A DNA stretch of 64,000 nucleotides, taken from NCBI GenBank assembly GCA_008704415.1, contig VXIS01000076.1:1-64000 (forward strand), read 5' to 3'. Source of the DNA: Sphaerosporella brunnea. Taxonomy: Eukaryota > Ascomycota > Pezizomycetes > Pezizales > Pyronemataceae. The notes beneath the pieces were generated by a model that was given only the letters and a program-made list of their open reading frames with translations, was not told the origin of the DNA and made no database searches. The stretch's first letter is position 1. Every line of letters begins with the position of its first letter. The position numbers and the translations under genes are program-made. Shown one piece after another: positions 23,431 through 37,700 of the stretch.

Positions 23431-24599
23431 CCATTGTCATCGAGCTGTTGAACCTGCCACTCAAGCTGATGGTTTCGCAGATATGCTTTCCAGGTGCTAA
23501 TGATATCCTGATTGTTGGTCTGGTAATACGAAGTGGTATTTTTGGGTAGCCAGACAACGAGAACGTTAGTACGCACCGTCTCTCCACCCAGATGAGCCAC
23601 CGGCCCACCACGGCTTCATGAGTTGAAAACGTAGCAGCGATATTTTGCGACCATTATATCGGTCCGCATCCACGCCTTTCGTTAAAATGATACTCGCAGC
23701 CAAGAGAGTTGCGATCGACATTTACAAAAGCGGTTGGAGCACCCTCCACTGTTTAATGTATATGCGTTGGGACTCCACCAGTCGGTCTGAACAGGTGTGG
23801 GCGGAGGGATGGCCTGGGAGGGAACCCAGAGACTGCCAGCATGCGAGCGTCCACCTCATGGCTGGCAAAATCGTCCTGGCGGGCAAAGTTGTCGTGCGCC
23901 GTAAGCGATGGGTTTCCGAATCGTACGTACTAAACGATTGTTGATGGTGAATCGGTTGCGGCAGCATGGAAGACAAAAAAGCTGGACATGGTGGTTACCG
24001 GCGCTTGGTGGCCGATTGGTGGCGCGCTTCGTGCGTGGGGAACATGGTGAGCCTTATGAGAGGGTTTGGCTTTTGTATGATGAGTCCTGGCTGTGGCGGG
24101 GTGGAGGATACAGACCTTCGTGGGCAGGCGCTGGGAGTTTGGGGGTACGGCACTATGATTGTAACCGTCACAGTACTGGGAGCTCCGCATCCTTGTTTTT
24201 TTCTTCTTCACGGAGTGTGCATCCGGTGTTACTCTACCTCACTGGGCATGCAACTCTCACCCACCACTACGCAGCGAGGTTAGTGATCAAGGCCCCCTCT
24301 TCGCCCGTCAGTATCAATGTCGAGCTACTCTAGTTATTTCCGAAAACTCACGGTGATGAAAACATAGTGATACGCAGACCCTCCCGGCCAAAGAGGCAAT
24401 CTGGTGAACATCATAACATGGTCAAAGTGGAGAAATGCCACCAGCGCTGATGGAGGAGCAGAGGATAACGACTCAGCACTCCCTGGCAGGACGCGGAAGC
24501 GCCGCCAGTTCCAGGCAGCTGAATATATGAACCGTGACATCTAGGAGGTCTTTCAGCAGGAGCCACCCCTGGACGAACATGTGGTCCCCGATGTGATCC

Positions 24600-24900
24600 G
24601 ATTTTGCGCACCGAACCCCGCTGGAAAGATGTCGTACAGACCGCACTGGAGTATCTAGGTACACCAGCAATGTCCACTGCTCCGCAGCGTGTCGTCAGCG
24701 CAGCAAAGATCACGATTACCGATTGTCGGTGCAGTCTGAGCGACGAGGCCCTCAGCGCTCTCGAATGTCTAAAAAGCTGGTAGCGCGATGACCTAATCTC
24801 GGCCAGATTTGTGCAACTAACAGTGCTCGATGAAATGCTTGCGGCGCTATCTACTGCGGAGGGCGAAAAGAGGAACGACAAGCGGTTCACTTGGAGGATC
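24600..24900 (+). pseudogene. second hAT transposase C-terminal fragment
   Basis: The frame gives TALEYLGTPAMSTAPQRVV, SAAKITITDCRCSL, DEALSALECLKSW, an in-frame TAG (24781-24783), and RDDLISARFVQLTVLDEML. It lines up with 13419-13805. A possible right end, AGACGGACCGTGAGCAGCCCTG (read outward), finishes at about 25106, but no left end or target duplication was found. Confidence 0.75.
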
Positions 24901-25799
24901 GGAGATGGTAGGGGTACAGCGGTGATGTATGCTAGTAAGGAAATCGACAAAAGTTTGCTATATGTTTGCCCGCGGGAAACCGGGGGCACTCGGTCCGAGC
25001 CGTGATTCCCAAAAGACTGCCTGTCCTGCCTTACGGCTCGAGCGTCACGTGTGATCCAATCCAGTCTGGAGGGGGCACTGGCCCAGACGGACCGTGAGCA
25101 GCCCTGGCTGCCAGACGATGGGGAGACTTAGGTTGTATCTCAACCCCTGGAACAGCAGCAGCTGGCACAGAGACAGTGGCAATGTTAAGAAGGAGTAGAA
25201 GGGGTACTACACCGAGGTCAAATACTGAATAGGTGGAGCCGGTGAGGGGTCCACAGCAGCAGGAGCAGGAGGTTTCTGCCATATCGCAATCGGATGACGG
25301 CCAGGAAGCACGGCGACAGCACTAACATGTTCGGAACGCTTAGGAGTTTCCTGGGAGCGGGTGCTAGGGCACGCATTGGTCAGAAACTGGTAGCAGGTTT
25401 GCAGGGGGGGGGGGGGCTGTATCGGCATATCTCTACCTATTGAAACGTGCAAGCACTGCGATGACGCTCCCAGATTCACTGCATTTAGGGGCCCTTAAGA
25501 CGGGTGCTCTTCGGTCCAAAAGTGTCCATTTACACGTAGGATGCGTACAGGGGGGGCAGGGGGCAGTGCAGATGATATTGCGGCCATATCTCAACCAGTT
25601 GAACTCCAGCAAGAACACCAGTTGGAACAGATATCGGACGTCCAATATATCTAGGGACGCTACTTACGGTTCGAATGGAAACCATTTCAACGTAGTTCGG
25701 CCGCAGGAGAGTGCTGAGTGTGCTGAGTTAGCAACCACTCCGGGTTCTTCAGATACCTCCAAACAAATGACGGACAACTCGTTTCACCGGTCAGCCAGC

Positions 25800-26490
25800 C
25801 ACGGGTATTGCAAGGTCACCTACGAGAATACGTCAGCAAGACGCCTACAGGTGATATGTACAGTCCCATTTGTAGGTGCCGTGATGACATCACGCACGCT
25901 GTTCGACAGCTCGTATTAGCGTGGCCACAATACACCAATGCCCGACGCACGATGCTTTCGGTGTATCGTAAGCTTGACCGCACAATCGAACCAAAGGGCC
26001 TGCTGGCTGATAACCGGGGGTTTGCGGCCCTACAACAATTTCTCCGACAAACCGATGTAGCTACGCGTCAGTGGCTCCTTGTTCCACCCTCTGATGACTC
26101 GGAGGATCAAGACGGGAGGGTAACAGGAGTTGGGTGGGCAGTAGGAAATCACAGTGAAGAGGAGCATGGGGAAGAGGAAGCATACACTGCGGGGGATGAA
26201 TTGTATGGAAGAGACACCCTGAACTAAGTACCTGCGTGCGGGCTAGGAACGTGATGGCTTTCTACTGACAAATAATTCCACGGAAGGCCGAGAGGTTGAG
26301 GATACCTCTAAATGATGAAATGGGCGTATTGCTCGTTGTTGCTCATTGCACGATTTCCTTCTTTGCTATGTTTACTGTGTGCACTGTCCCGCATGTTTTT
26401 GTCTCTCTTGGAGTGCGTTTGCTTCCACCCTCGTATGCCCATAATCGAAAGGTTGCATGCCCAAAGGATTAATACATAAACGAATAGGGG
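25800..26490 (+). pseudogene. second Tad-like LINE, C-terminal fragment and 3' UTR
   Basis: The frame LQGHLREYVSKTPTGDMYSP, ICRCRDDITHAVRQLVLAWP, YTNARRTMLSVYRK, LLADNRGFAALQQFL ends at 26227. It corresponds to the fungal LINE C-terminus: a C-x-C...H zinc segment, then LL-------AL--FL-T. Leucine and tryptophan stand where the last zinc ligand is expected (LAWP for LxCP). The 3' region includes an A/T-rich end near 26465-26490. No reverse transcriptase lies upstream. Confidence 0.65.
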
Positions 26491-27058
26491 AAAACGCGAC
26501 CAGGTGATGGTAGTATTGTTGCAGGTAAGCGGTGGTACGGCAGGACCAAACATGTCCCAGTTGATACACACGGCGACGGCGTCTGAAGCTTGAGCATGTT
26601 GATGAGATCTAGAATAGCCACAGTTGGGGCGGTCATGAAGCAGCAGGTAGGAAGGGTGCTGGTGGCGCCAATTTCAACGATACTCCAACCAGTTCCATAC
26701 CAGCAAGCGGCCATGGATTTATCAAGTTTAGGAGCCCTAGACCAGCTGCTCCCAGGGCAAACGGCGGCCAGTGTAAAGCATTGGGGTAGCCGAAGACAAG
26801 CGGGCGCTAACTCAACTAAATAGGTATACACATCTAGCGAGATAAGCCATCCTGATCAAGGGGCCATTCATCATGGTCAAAACATATCTAGGGCAGTCCT
26901 GAGATCATTTGCGAGGATATTATGGGGCCAACATTCCATATTCAAGACTGCGCCTGACGACGGTCGCTCACAATATGAAGTGCGACTTCTACATTAGAAA
27001 TTCCTGGTGACCGGACCATGTTCCTGGATAGTAACCCCACATGGCACTGCCTGCAGAG

Positions 27059-27278
27059 TGTAGAAGATATAATTAAGGAGGAAGCGACGGTTGTATTGAG
27101 CTGATTGCTATCTAGAAACCGGGAGACGGGTGCCCCATTTATTCAGCGGCCCTCACCCCTCTATCCTGTAGAGCCTCGCTACATATTGCAGTGTCCTTGA
27201 GTCTTTGACTCACGGAGTTAGACGCGTCACCTTCTTTTATCAATGACGCTGTGAGACTCCTTATCTGGATTTCCAACA
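27059..27278 (+). repeat. solo LTR with 5-bp target duplication (copy 2)
   Basis: A 220-bp relative of 11259-11473, starting TGTAGAAGATATAAT and ending TTCCAACA, flanked by exact CAGAG repeats (27054-27058, 27279-27283). Confidence 0.9.
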
Positions 27279-27283
27279 CAGAG

Positions 27284-30200
27284 CCGGGTGCGTAGCTCTC
27301 AGTGGGGCTAGCTGTTTAATCGCGTTTTACAATGTGAAGCTCGCTGGGGACCAGAGTCGCGATGGCATCTCATTGCCTTGGAGATTGTTGCGGAGGGTTG
27401 AGCATTCATGCAAAGCGACGTTATGGAGGCGTGTGGGTTCATTCATCAGTGGGCTCTCACTGAGTCCTGCGATGTGTGCATGCGGGGTCACGTATTCAAG
27501 TTGCGCTTGAACTGAAGCCTGCCGAGTGGACATTGAACTTCGAACATAGACGCTATTTGAGTAGCCATTCGAAATGTGGCTTCCGGCAAGACCGGCTCGC
27601 GGCTGCTGAGTGTTTTCCCTCCACATTACACAGTTGCTGACACAATGGATGGCGCGGGACATTGAGCATGTCCGTGCATGCATGCGAATTCAGCAGACTC
27701 CGGTGAGGATCTCACAGTGTCAGGTGCGCTGGACCGAGTGGGTGGGCTGTAAATCGACGTCCTCAGCGGCATGTGGAACATTTCCTGGGAAACGCCAGAT
27801 ACACCGCCGGTCACCGTAATGGTAGACTCAGCTCAAGCCCAGGAGGAACGCCGTGTCTCGCAAACCCCGTTGTTTCGTCAGGCTATCCACTGCTCTGCAC
27901 ACAACCTCACCAGTTGGATCCATGGCCGCCATTGCTCGCGTTCACAATGACCTCCATACACTGAGTCAACTGCGATGTTTGGGGTCTGTGATGTGGGTGG
28001 AGCTCTGAGGCATTACGAGTGCTGCGCAGAGGACGACGATTGCTTTGGTCAAGCCATCAACCCGGCTGGCGTAGAGGTGTAAGATTTGGTGGAAGGCGTA
28101 GATATTCGGCGGAAGGACGGAAGCGGGGTCCATTCTAGATGACCGGAACGTCTGAAACATGTTGTCGCGGACGGTCGCCTGTGACATTCTCGGTATTGTA
28201 GTTGTGGAGAATGCTCCAAGACGCTCGTCTTCTATTTTGTCTATCGCCAGATGGTTCTCAACAACGATTGGCGCCGGATAGTGCGGCCTGGCTGTTCGAC
28301 ACGAAGGCAAATCCACCGCGTTGAAGCGGTCTACCTGGGAGAAAATATCAAGTCCCAAAATGGGCTCTGCGCGCGGCTATCTTCTGCTTGCGGGTGTTAG
28401 GGTTAGGGTCATACCGTAGGACATCGTAGCTGCCGACTCCCACGAACCCCGTTCTACTGCGAACACTGTCGAGCCGATGCAAGGTACCCAACAAACTGCG
28501 GCTATACACATTTGGTGACCAGCTTTTGAGGTTCCTCCAGCAAGCAAGCACCGAATGCCCGCAAAAAAAACACTGCAACTGCAAAATGCTGCATATCCCC
28601 GTCCCCCAGCGCTGTGGGAAAAGTGGCCTTGGCTATCGTGACAGCCATCACGGACGGCGCGGCTAAGTTGCCTATGGCATCAGCGCGCGAGCGGCGGGGC
28701 CCCGATGCAAGACTGCAGCGCTGCAAGAGGTGTATAACCAAATAGCCTCAGCCGCCTCAGACGCCAGTTCGGACGCCTACCCACCACCTTTGGCTTCCCT
28801 AAGCATATGGGTGATCGGTGTGTCACCGGCCGCTGCACGGGCTGCTGTCTCGTCCCCATTGGAGTTATCTCTGCGGTCGTGAGCAGACTCGTCACCGCCC
28901 TTGGTGTCTGATTTGCGGTGGTAATAGCGTGACCACGAGAGTCGACAGCTGTGGAGGGAAAGGACCTTTGCTCATGTTCCGGAGGAGGTGGGTACGTTAC
29001 CCGCCACGTGTGGTCTCCCTTGGGTAAAACAATTCTTGGCCGGTGAAGTGTCCAGTCACGTCCGGCAAGATATCTCCCTTGCCATGTTTGTAACACCGCC
29101 GCGCGATTAACACTAAACGAAGGATGCTGGGAGGCGAGGGATCTGCGGTCGTGGATGGATTGGCATGGTCAAATATCCGACGTGCCACACAATTTCCGTC
29201 TCTCCCGATTATGCGCTCGCTGGCCGCATCGATGGATACGATCACCGACGGCATAGGCACCGCTGTCTCCGGTATATGCGCATCGGCCTCCCAAGGGATC
29301 CCAAGGATCTCCGGGCCCACGGCTGGTAGCTGTGTCATCCGGCTCCTCGGTATATCGCACTTTCAGGCCCTACCTTGAGTTACCGCACGGCGCCTCGATC
29401 CTGGCAGCATACGTTTTGCGGTGCCAATAGGGATACGAGAAGTTTTAGCGATTCACGTGGAAACCTTTGCACTCCTGGCGAGGATTACTTGGGCGTCGGT
29501 CGGAAAGTGGACGTTACAATGCTGCGCTTGGGCTTAAACCCGCGTTGTAACCACACAGCCCAGGTGCTGTCGCTCGCATCAGCAATCCCGAAAGAGGCGC
29601 TTACCCGCCATCGTACCCCCACATCCGGCGGTGCAATGACCTGATTCTCTTTGTAAAGCGTCGACTGGGTTGCTCAAGAGTGATCCTCAGTGCAGCCTCA
29701 ATGAAAAGCACTTGCGGTGTCATTATTGTTCGGCAGCGAATCCTACCTTTCATGTCTTGCAACGCGGCTATGACCGCGTAAGCCCCCAAGATTCTTAAGC
29801 TTGGAGGTGCCAGTGGCCGCAAATCCCTAACCCTATGCCCGAGTTGGTGCGCAGCCCATCTGTGCCGAAAGCGGCTGGTGAGGCAATCATGATAAAGGCA
29901 CCGAACGCAGCCAGAAAAGAGGCAGGCTAAGGTGATCGGAGCACCTACGGAGAGAAGGGATCAAACCCGCTGCCGTTGACGACGTGTATATACACTATGG
30001 ATCTCCAACTGTACCGCAAAGGTGGGAAGATAGTGTACAGTACACTCTTGTCGCGGTCTGTTGTGTTACGCAGGTGCGAAGTACACCGCCCGGTGGTTAC
30101 ACCTTCCGGTAAATGCCATGCACAGGCACATGGTGTACGCCAACCTACCCGCCCGCTCCAACTGACCTGCTCCACCAACTCCCCGCCCTCACAGTGTCGC

Positions 30201-32468
30201 AAGCCACACATCCCCAGACTAGGCAATCTTCTTGTTTTCAGATACTAACGCCGAGGTGGAAAGAAGGACTTGCTAGGACACCCTGGGAGCCCCAAAACGG
30301 AAGAGAACTGGTACCTGAAAACACCTGACTCGGAAACACGAGCTTGCTTCCGAGCAGTTTTCCACAGTGTCCCCGGCGGGGGCTTGCCTGCCTGCGTGGT
30401 TTAAACGACCGGCAGCAGAAGGAGACCCTCAACAAGCTGCGGTAAAATGGTATGCTCACATTTCACGCTGCCAATAGCCATCAGTGCCGGTTGTCGATGT
30501 TGGCGGAGTAAATGCTGCCAACGCTTTTCCCATTGGCTGACCGGTAAAAGGGAGGACGGAATAATCGCAACATCGACTGGAAAGGATTTGTCGGGCCACT
30601 CAGGAATAACCGGAACCGCCTAGGACGTCTGAGCTCCGCTCAGGACCCCGCACAACACCGTGAAGAAAGTTCACATAGCACAGGACCCGAGGTAAGCAGA
30701 AACTCCATGTTCTCAATAATCATTAGCGTTGTCACATATCCGCGTCTCAATGTGTTAATAGGTGATGCAGAACACAAAGCACTCCCCATAAAAGGCCATC
30801 ATCATGTCTGCTATCCCATGCAGAGCGTTCTGCAAATCCTTGACACAATATCGATAGCAGGAAGGCACAGTTCCCACCGGATGGATGTCACAAGCAACCC
30901 ATGTGGGTGAGATCTGAGATGAAAACGGGTGTGTGGGTGCGCATGTCTGACTGGAGAGTGGCAATATCTTACCCCGACGGAAATCCAAGACCTGGAGGAA
31001 GAGCAAAGGGAAAAAGACCGAAAGTATGGACAGGAATCACCTGCAAGAAAAAGAAGATAAAGCGCCCCAAAGGTATAGCTGAAAACAGTGACCACATTCA
31101 TCGCCATGATGAAGGTGTCACTATCCCGGTATCTTTATTCTTTTATCTTACAGGAAGACAAATACCTACAAACATTCACGGCTGGCAATAATTTCGTTGG
31201 TGCGTGCGATGTCAGCGGAGGTAGAACGTGTTTTTATCAGCCCAAAGCAAGTGGAGGGCCCGCTTGGATTGTCAGATAGTCGAGGCTGCGTTATTGAGAC
31301 ACCGCGCGGATGATTTTGTTGTGGGATGTACAGCGGTTGGCCCTAGCAATTCAGAGGATCACAAATTTTTGCTTTTCTTTCTTTGGTTGTCATTTGGGCG
31401 TAGATTCAGTTCACTCTATGTATTGTTGCCTATGCAGCCGGCCCGCGCTTTTTGATCAACCCGACGCAGCCCGACGCGGCGAGCCGGTCCGGCTGGTTAC
31501 TGACATCACTAGATCCAACTAGTAGGCTTAGTACCTAAGTGGTATAACCTTCCCCCACCGCTATATCTATGCCATGACCGCACGCGGCAGAACGTCATAG
31601 ATTTCAACCAACGTCCTTCGGGCTTGCTGATCGCTGCCACGGTCTAGCGATTGTGGCTATTCCACCAGCCATTTGTCCTGGATGCTTCCAACTTGCGGTT
31701 GGCTGTTTCGTCTTAGCTGTCGGGTTTCTTGCTCAATGCTGATTTGTTTGATCCTGCGAGCTTATTGCTCGGGTGGCAGAATGTGCGCCCCCGGTCACCT
31801 CCTTCTTGAAGCGTGACGAGTTCTTTGGCGGCTGTGGCCTCGTCTATCACGGACTTTTCGGCCCGTTTAGATGTACCTCTGTCGGGTCTCTCCTGTGTTT
31901 GGCATCTTGTACTTGGTGAAGCAGTTTCCGGCACCCGTTTGGCGGGATATTTGGCACTCAGCACATGGCGAGCCATATGTTGCAACTCTTATTACGTTCT
32001 TGCAGTGATTGTCCCCAAGAACATCCTGAGGCTGATACTTTCCTCGCCCCAGTGACTGTTGTTAGAATGCAGAGTTTTCGGCCCCGGTGAATGACACGAG
32101 CGGTCTCGTTTGCCGAACTGCAAATACAGTGCTGCGCTCCGCCGCTGCCTGCAGCTGCAAACGGTCCACTCGTGCTAGAAGAGATATGGGTTTTCCTGTA
32201 CTTCAATAATCGTCAGCTTCATTCCACTGTATTTTTAACAGGTCATGAGCCCGAGTGAACGCACCGTGCCGCTTCATATACCGTGATATGAACAAAATGC
32301 GGTGTACCGAGTTCCGGTTGATGTCATTGACCTCACGTAAGGCAGCTAGGTTCACGTACGAGCCATTCTTCGATTGCAGGCTCAGGATGTGATAGATATC
32401 GCTTGTAGTGTTGAGACCACAATCGTTCAAAGCGTTGGAGGGTTATTGATGGAACAATCGAGAAATCA
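27284..32468. other. long stretch without an identifiable gene
   Basis: Weak retroelement-like hints only: minus-strand CFFCGHSVLAC (about 28560) could be a broken zinc knuckle, and GLDIFSQVDRFNAVDLP (about 28320-28355) a retropepsin-like tail. Telomere-like TTAGGG pairs occur at 28396 and 29821. At 31562-31590 a GACCGCACGCGG motif recalls the LINE 3' end. None is strong enough to annotate. Confidence 0.4.
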
Positions 32469-32955
32469 TGTCACGGCGAGCTGTGGGCTAGCAACAGAGA
32501 CGCTGCACCGTGGTGGATGGGCGGCCGGGTTGGCTCCGCTCGGCCGGCCGGCGCTGGAACTTGAGGGTCCGGCCACGCCGCCCCTTTTGTTCCTCACCAC
32601 ACACGGTTCTTTTTCGCTCCCATTCACCTACTCCATGTCTCAGTAGCTCTTCGGAGACTGGGAGGAGCTGTCGGCAGCTGCACTGCCACACCCGGGCAAA
32701 CACAGCAGGAGGAGTCTGAAGATCGAGTGGAGGAACGAACATGGAGGAACGAGGACGGAGGACGGAGATGGGAAAGGTCGTGTTTTGCTTTTTTGCTTGT
32801 CCGCGCCGGCGCTTGCTTAGTATTTTGGTCTTGCAGACGTGATAGTTGCTAGGAGGCGAGTGAAACAGGATATAAGTTGTTCGTGTAGATATATCTTCCT
32901 TCCTTCTTTCCACAAAACGTTCAACACAAAACATCCACCGTCTCGTCCTACGATG
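32469..32955 (+). repeat. LTR-like repeat related to the flanks of the recombinase element
   Basis: It begins TGTCACGGCGAGCTGTGGGC. The block shares GCTAGCAACAGAGACGCTG and CCTCACCACACACGGTTCT with 7150-7295, and GGAGGAACGA- and CCGCGCCGGCG-containing stretches with 8270-8365. A TATA-like GGATATAAG lies near 32868. The end (ACCGTCTCGT at 32936-32945) resembles 34712-34721, which also follows a TATATAAGG (34644). A primer-binding-site-like TGGTGGCAGAAG follows at 32954. No target duplication was found. Confidence 0.5.
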
Positions 32956-33299
32956 GTGGCAGAAGTGTGTGTCCAGTACTCACTCTGAAATCCGGGCGAG
33001 CAGTCAGTTCACCTGAAAATTCCGCGCCCACGACCTGGAAGCAGTGAATCCGACGGATCCCACGCTACTACAACAACCCGAGACCGTCAAACGAGCACCT
33101 CTGTAGCGGTCGAACTCAGCTCAGCATTGAACATTGGGTGCAAGCAGCATTCGTAGCGGAATAACTTATCACGGCGAGCTGCAGGCTTGCAGACGGCTCT
33201 CGGGTAGGTTCTTACACTCTCCACAACACAAAACATATCGCTGATTTAACCACACAAAGTCGAACTGTTCGAACCTGTGCAGTCCGACCAGTCCTGAGT

Positions 33300-33494
33300 G
33301 CTTGAGATGCGTTAGGATGAGTAGCGATGACTTGGACGAGTTAGGAGTAGTTGGTCCAGTCCTGGGAACACATGGACCAAGTTTTCCAGTCCCGGACTGG
33401 ATCGATTTGGTCATCTGTCGAGCGGTGACTTGACTGGACTATGGAAGACCGTCCAGGCCGACCTGCAGACCACCCCGGCCCGTGAGTAACACTG
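33300..33494 (+). mobile_element. terminal fragment of the same hAT-like relic family
   Basis: The end read inward is CAGTGTTACTCACGGGCCGG, and the next 130 bp match the ends at 52860 and 59932. No left end was found. Confidence 0.55.
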
Positions 33495-34641
33495 TTCGAA
33501 CCTGACGGCCCCAGCAGTCCCCGGGCCCACTCCACTATACCAGAAGGTCCATGCTTGATGCTGCTAACCATCTGCACACGCACTTTGGTCTGCTTGCGGC
33601 GGGCTCGTGCAAGGTCCCCTCGAATTGCAAGGTCAAGGGAAAGGCGTTTGTCCTCGGCTTTGCTACTTTGGGGAAGCCGAACCTGAGCTTCAACTTTTGG
33701 GATGTTGTTAACGACTAGCGCACAACGGAATTCTATAAGTTTTGAAACGATGCAGTGGATTCAGCAGCCTGAAGACTGCCGCAACTAGGAATAGCGACGA
33801 TGCGTTGCGGAGAAACATTCTCTACAACGTAGCCATCACTGACATGGCGTGCGAAGGACCTTATCTCGTTGATTGTTGAAGACTGACTGAAGAGGCCAAA
33901 GTATGATGTAAACGACAAGATACAGAAAGTGATCAAACTGAACGCTGAACTCCTCGACCTACACGGTGAGAAGCATCAACTGATGGCGGGCACGAAATCG
34001 CTTTTTAACAGGCCAACTCCTTTGGGCCCACACATCTTTGGGTTAAAGATAACAACTTTCACGGCGCAAGGCTGGAACAGGGTGGTGTGTGGAACTAGGG
34101 GGGATGGGCCGTGCGGAGGCTGTGCTTCGGCTACAAGTCATCTTTTCTTCTTTTGTTTTCTGTGGGTTTCTTTTTGGTTCTGGTGGGCTCCGCAATTAGC
34201 TATCAGGGCAAGCGGCTGCGCACTACGATTTCAGAGTTTACAGGGGTGAGGACGGGCTGGGAGAGTTTGATTGGGGGCGGGCAGTGGTGGCCCAGGGGCG
34301 GTAGTGAGGGGCGGTGGTGGTGGAGTGGGTCAAGAAGGGGCTTCATGCGGTGACATCTTTAAGACCCGGTACGCCCACCGAACAAACATAATTCGGCTTA
34401 TGGGGCGCGAGGGAGCTAGTGGTGGCGTACAATGAGAAGAACGGCTTGGGGCCAGTTAATTGAGAGGCTAAGGAGAGAGCTCAATAAGTGAAAGTACGCA
34501 AGGATGGAGATCGGTACTTGAGCGCATACATTGCACGTTGGGCTGGATGTGCACGGCAAGGTGATGTAGGGTTCAGACCACGAAGGTTCCAAGGGTTGAA
34601 GGGTGCGTGCTCGAAGCATCGAGAACTGGCGATGAGGGGAA

Positions 34642-34725
34642 GGGTATATAAGGCGCTTGTGTACATAGACCTCTTTTCATCCTTTAAACAACACGTTCCA
34701 CACTAAACGTCGACCGTCTCGTTTA
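34642..34725 (+). promoter_or_regulatory. TATA box and LTR-end-like sequence
   Basis: GGTATATAAGGCG at 34642-34654 is followed 50-70 bp later by CACTAAACGTCGACCGTCTC, which resembles the end of the LTR-like block at 32926-32945. It is probably an LTR remnant; nothing upstream matches the rest of that block. Confidence 0.4.
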
Positions 34726-34729
34726 ACAT

Positions 34730-37700
34730 CGTCAAAAGAAATTGAACACGCACAAGCCACTGCGAACACTTGAAACAGTGCCAGTCAAGCAGAGTGGCCC
34801 CCTGTATATATCGCGGTGGATCTCAAGCGTCGCAACACTCCCATTCACCATCGTCTCTGCAATGACCGTTACCTGTCGTATATCAAAATCGCGAAATCGA
34901 CGCTACTGGCATCCCGATTGACATCCCCTTCACCTAATTGCGGAACTCCACGTTCAAATGTCATGGTTCAATGCCGACGCTTGTGACCGAAGATGACAAC
35001 GCGGCGACGCATCATCCACGGCTCATCATGTTCAGCAGGCACCACTAGGGGCGTTCAGGATCTCCTTGATGTTGTGTCTAGTCTGAGTTCATGTTCTGTC
35101 GCTCTCGCTTTCCTTACTCGCCCACTTGGTCTTGTTGCGGCTGTGCTTGAAGCCACGTGTCTTTGTTCTCCGCGCCCGCTCCTCTTCGTCGTACCGCCAG
35201 CGCCATGACTGGAGCGACTTACCTGGTTATGTTTTGTGCTTTACGCATGATCGACAGGTGCTAAAGTTGCGTTCAAGATGGGCGGGCGCTAGCTTGGGTA
35301 GTCTTTCATTATTTGCGTCCGTGGTGATCGCAGTAGGTTTGGTTGAATCTTGCAAGACCCATTTATGAGGGCTTTCCTGCCATTTTGTTGGGGCTGGCAA
35401 GCCTATCATTTGTTGTGGCATGTGTGCTTGCTTGCACGGTCGATAATCTGCGTCGCCTCAAGCAGAATAACAGCGTCAGCTATGATACTATGACATTAAG
35501 TGACCAATAATTGGAATTGAACTGCCAGCCACTCTTTTAATGTAACGTGCATCTCATCGCGGAACGCTATCTCACTGCCAAGCGCACGTTGTCAATCATC
35601 ACTGCACTGATGTGAACGTGACGGGTACCAATTGGCACTCAAACCCGGTGCCACTGGGATTCAACGTCGGCAACGTAGAGCCTACTTCAAGTGAAGACAA
35701 TTAAAAAAGTTAAACTCCACCGACAATACCCTTCAACTTCATCCAATCCTCGCTGCGGTGTTGAACGTTGCGAAAGGACTGAAACTAGATCTTAAAACCC
35801 AGTTGAACCAGAAATCCTAGCAAAACCAGCGATAAACACAACCCAGAGAGCAGACGGGAATGTCATAAACCAAGAACCCCACAACATCGCAGTTACCAAC
35901 GACAGATTGGAATAGTTTGTGCACAGTCGTTATGCGTAACAGGCCGTAACAACCCCCTAATCGGAAATAGTTGGCACGACAACTATCTAGTATCTATTCA
36001 CGTTGCGTAGAGTGTTTCCACAGGTAACTTTGAATATTGGTTGATCAGTAGTCCACATGCCGCAGAGTGTCATGGTTACAAGGTGAAGACGACACCCGGC
36101 CGTGAATCTATAGGATTACCTCCCAGAGCTTCTGGGAAACGACACGCTGACGCAATTCATCGGATGGCGAATGTCAACATCGTAAACGTTGCTCTAGGAA
36201 AACTCATTTTTCTGGGGCAGTAACATACCGTCGTGATTGATTGCTTCCACAAATGATCGTGATGTGGGAAGGGCTGCACATTGACCGTTGCAACTCCATC
36301 TTGCCACATTGATCTTGCTACTACTAATGCTGCCCTTGCCTCACAGGGCGTCACCCAGACTTCTGGAAACCTGACGAAGCTATCTGTACATCTGTGTGAG
36401 ATCATTCACGTGTTACCGGCACTCAGGAAATGCAGGAATTATAGTATTGCGGCGAAGACATTGACCGCAGCAACGCCGGACAAACCGACGAGCCGACAAG
36501 CAAAGCTACACAGACCTCCTCCGTGTATTAACAAAGAATTAGCGATGGCCCAGCGAGCGTGAGGTGCAGCCACTGGAGACCTTGAAGCTTGAATAATCAA
36601 AACATACCCACTATTACAAACCCGCCACAACTCGCCCAATTCCAAACCATCAGGTGGCGCACGCATTGTTGGTGCGGTTTCGTTTTGGGAGCCTTTGCAA
36701 AACCAATTCCCGTTGAAGCATGTCACAAGCGCAACCACGCACATCCGACACAAAGTTGCGTTCCGCATCCATCGACAGGCGTAACACCCCTTGGCCAGTG
36801 GGCTAGGGTGCGCCATGATGGGTATGCCGGAGATGCGCCAGGGAAGGTTTCGACAACTTTGAAGTTTGCAGTCGATCTGGTAGATCCAAGGATCACTAGG
36901 TTAATCTGACCGCTGCAGATCTTGCCAACAGAGAGGTTGCAATGAGTGCGGCCTCTTGTTGTTACGTTGCGTTTAGACCAACCCCGAAAACCAAAAGCGC
37001 AGCCGGGGCAATGAGGGCGCGTTGTTGCGTCTATGACGTCGTAGGGACCCGCCATGGTCCTGTGGCCACCGATGCGTTTCAGGTTGGACACGTTTGATTG
37101 AAGTCGACGCGCCAACCCCTGCTCCATGGAGTCGGCAAAGGGATGCATGTTTAAGTTATCCGATCAAATGACCCATTCGATCAGGTCCCTGGTATTGCGT
37201 CTCGTCTTGAAATCGAAGAATGCAATCGGCATCCTTAAAGCATGCTTTTTCTCACGTTTTCTAATCGCAAACGCAAGTCACATCGTGCACCAACGACGCA
37301 TGTCAGTGCATCACTGTTCGGCTTCGTATTCGCCTTATGTTCGATGGATATGGCGCAGTATAGCGGGCGAATTGCGCGTCATTCAGCAGCGTGACAGCCT
37401 CATTGAAGGCGACAGAGAGTGACACGCTCGACTTCGTTTTTAATAAGAACAGTTTCGGCTGGATGGACAACCGCGGATGCCACTGAAACGGCCGCAGCGA
37501 CGTGCTATGGTGTTGAAGGATGATCAATCGCTGGTCAGGGTGCTTAACAGCCTGCTAGCCAGGTGGGCATGCTGACTTATCGTGAAGAAATGGACCGTCG
37601 TGGCTTCACTGAATATCACTCTGTACCTCACGTGCACACAGACACCCAGCGTTCAGTCAGCGACATGCATAGGCCCGGGAATGTGTTGATACGCACCGGC

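Noticed and set aside
27966..28740. Gypsy-type gag and protease
   Set aside because: A knuckle-like CFFCGHSVLAC and a retropepsin-like phrase occur in different frames, but the spacing and missing residues make chance resemblance likely.
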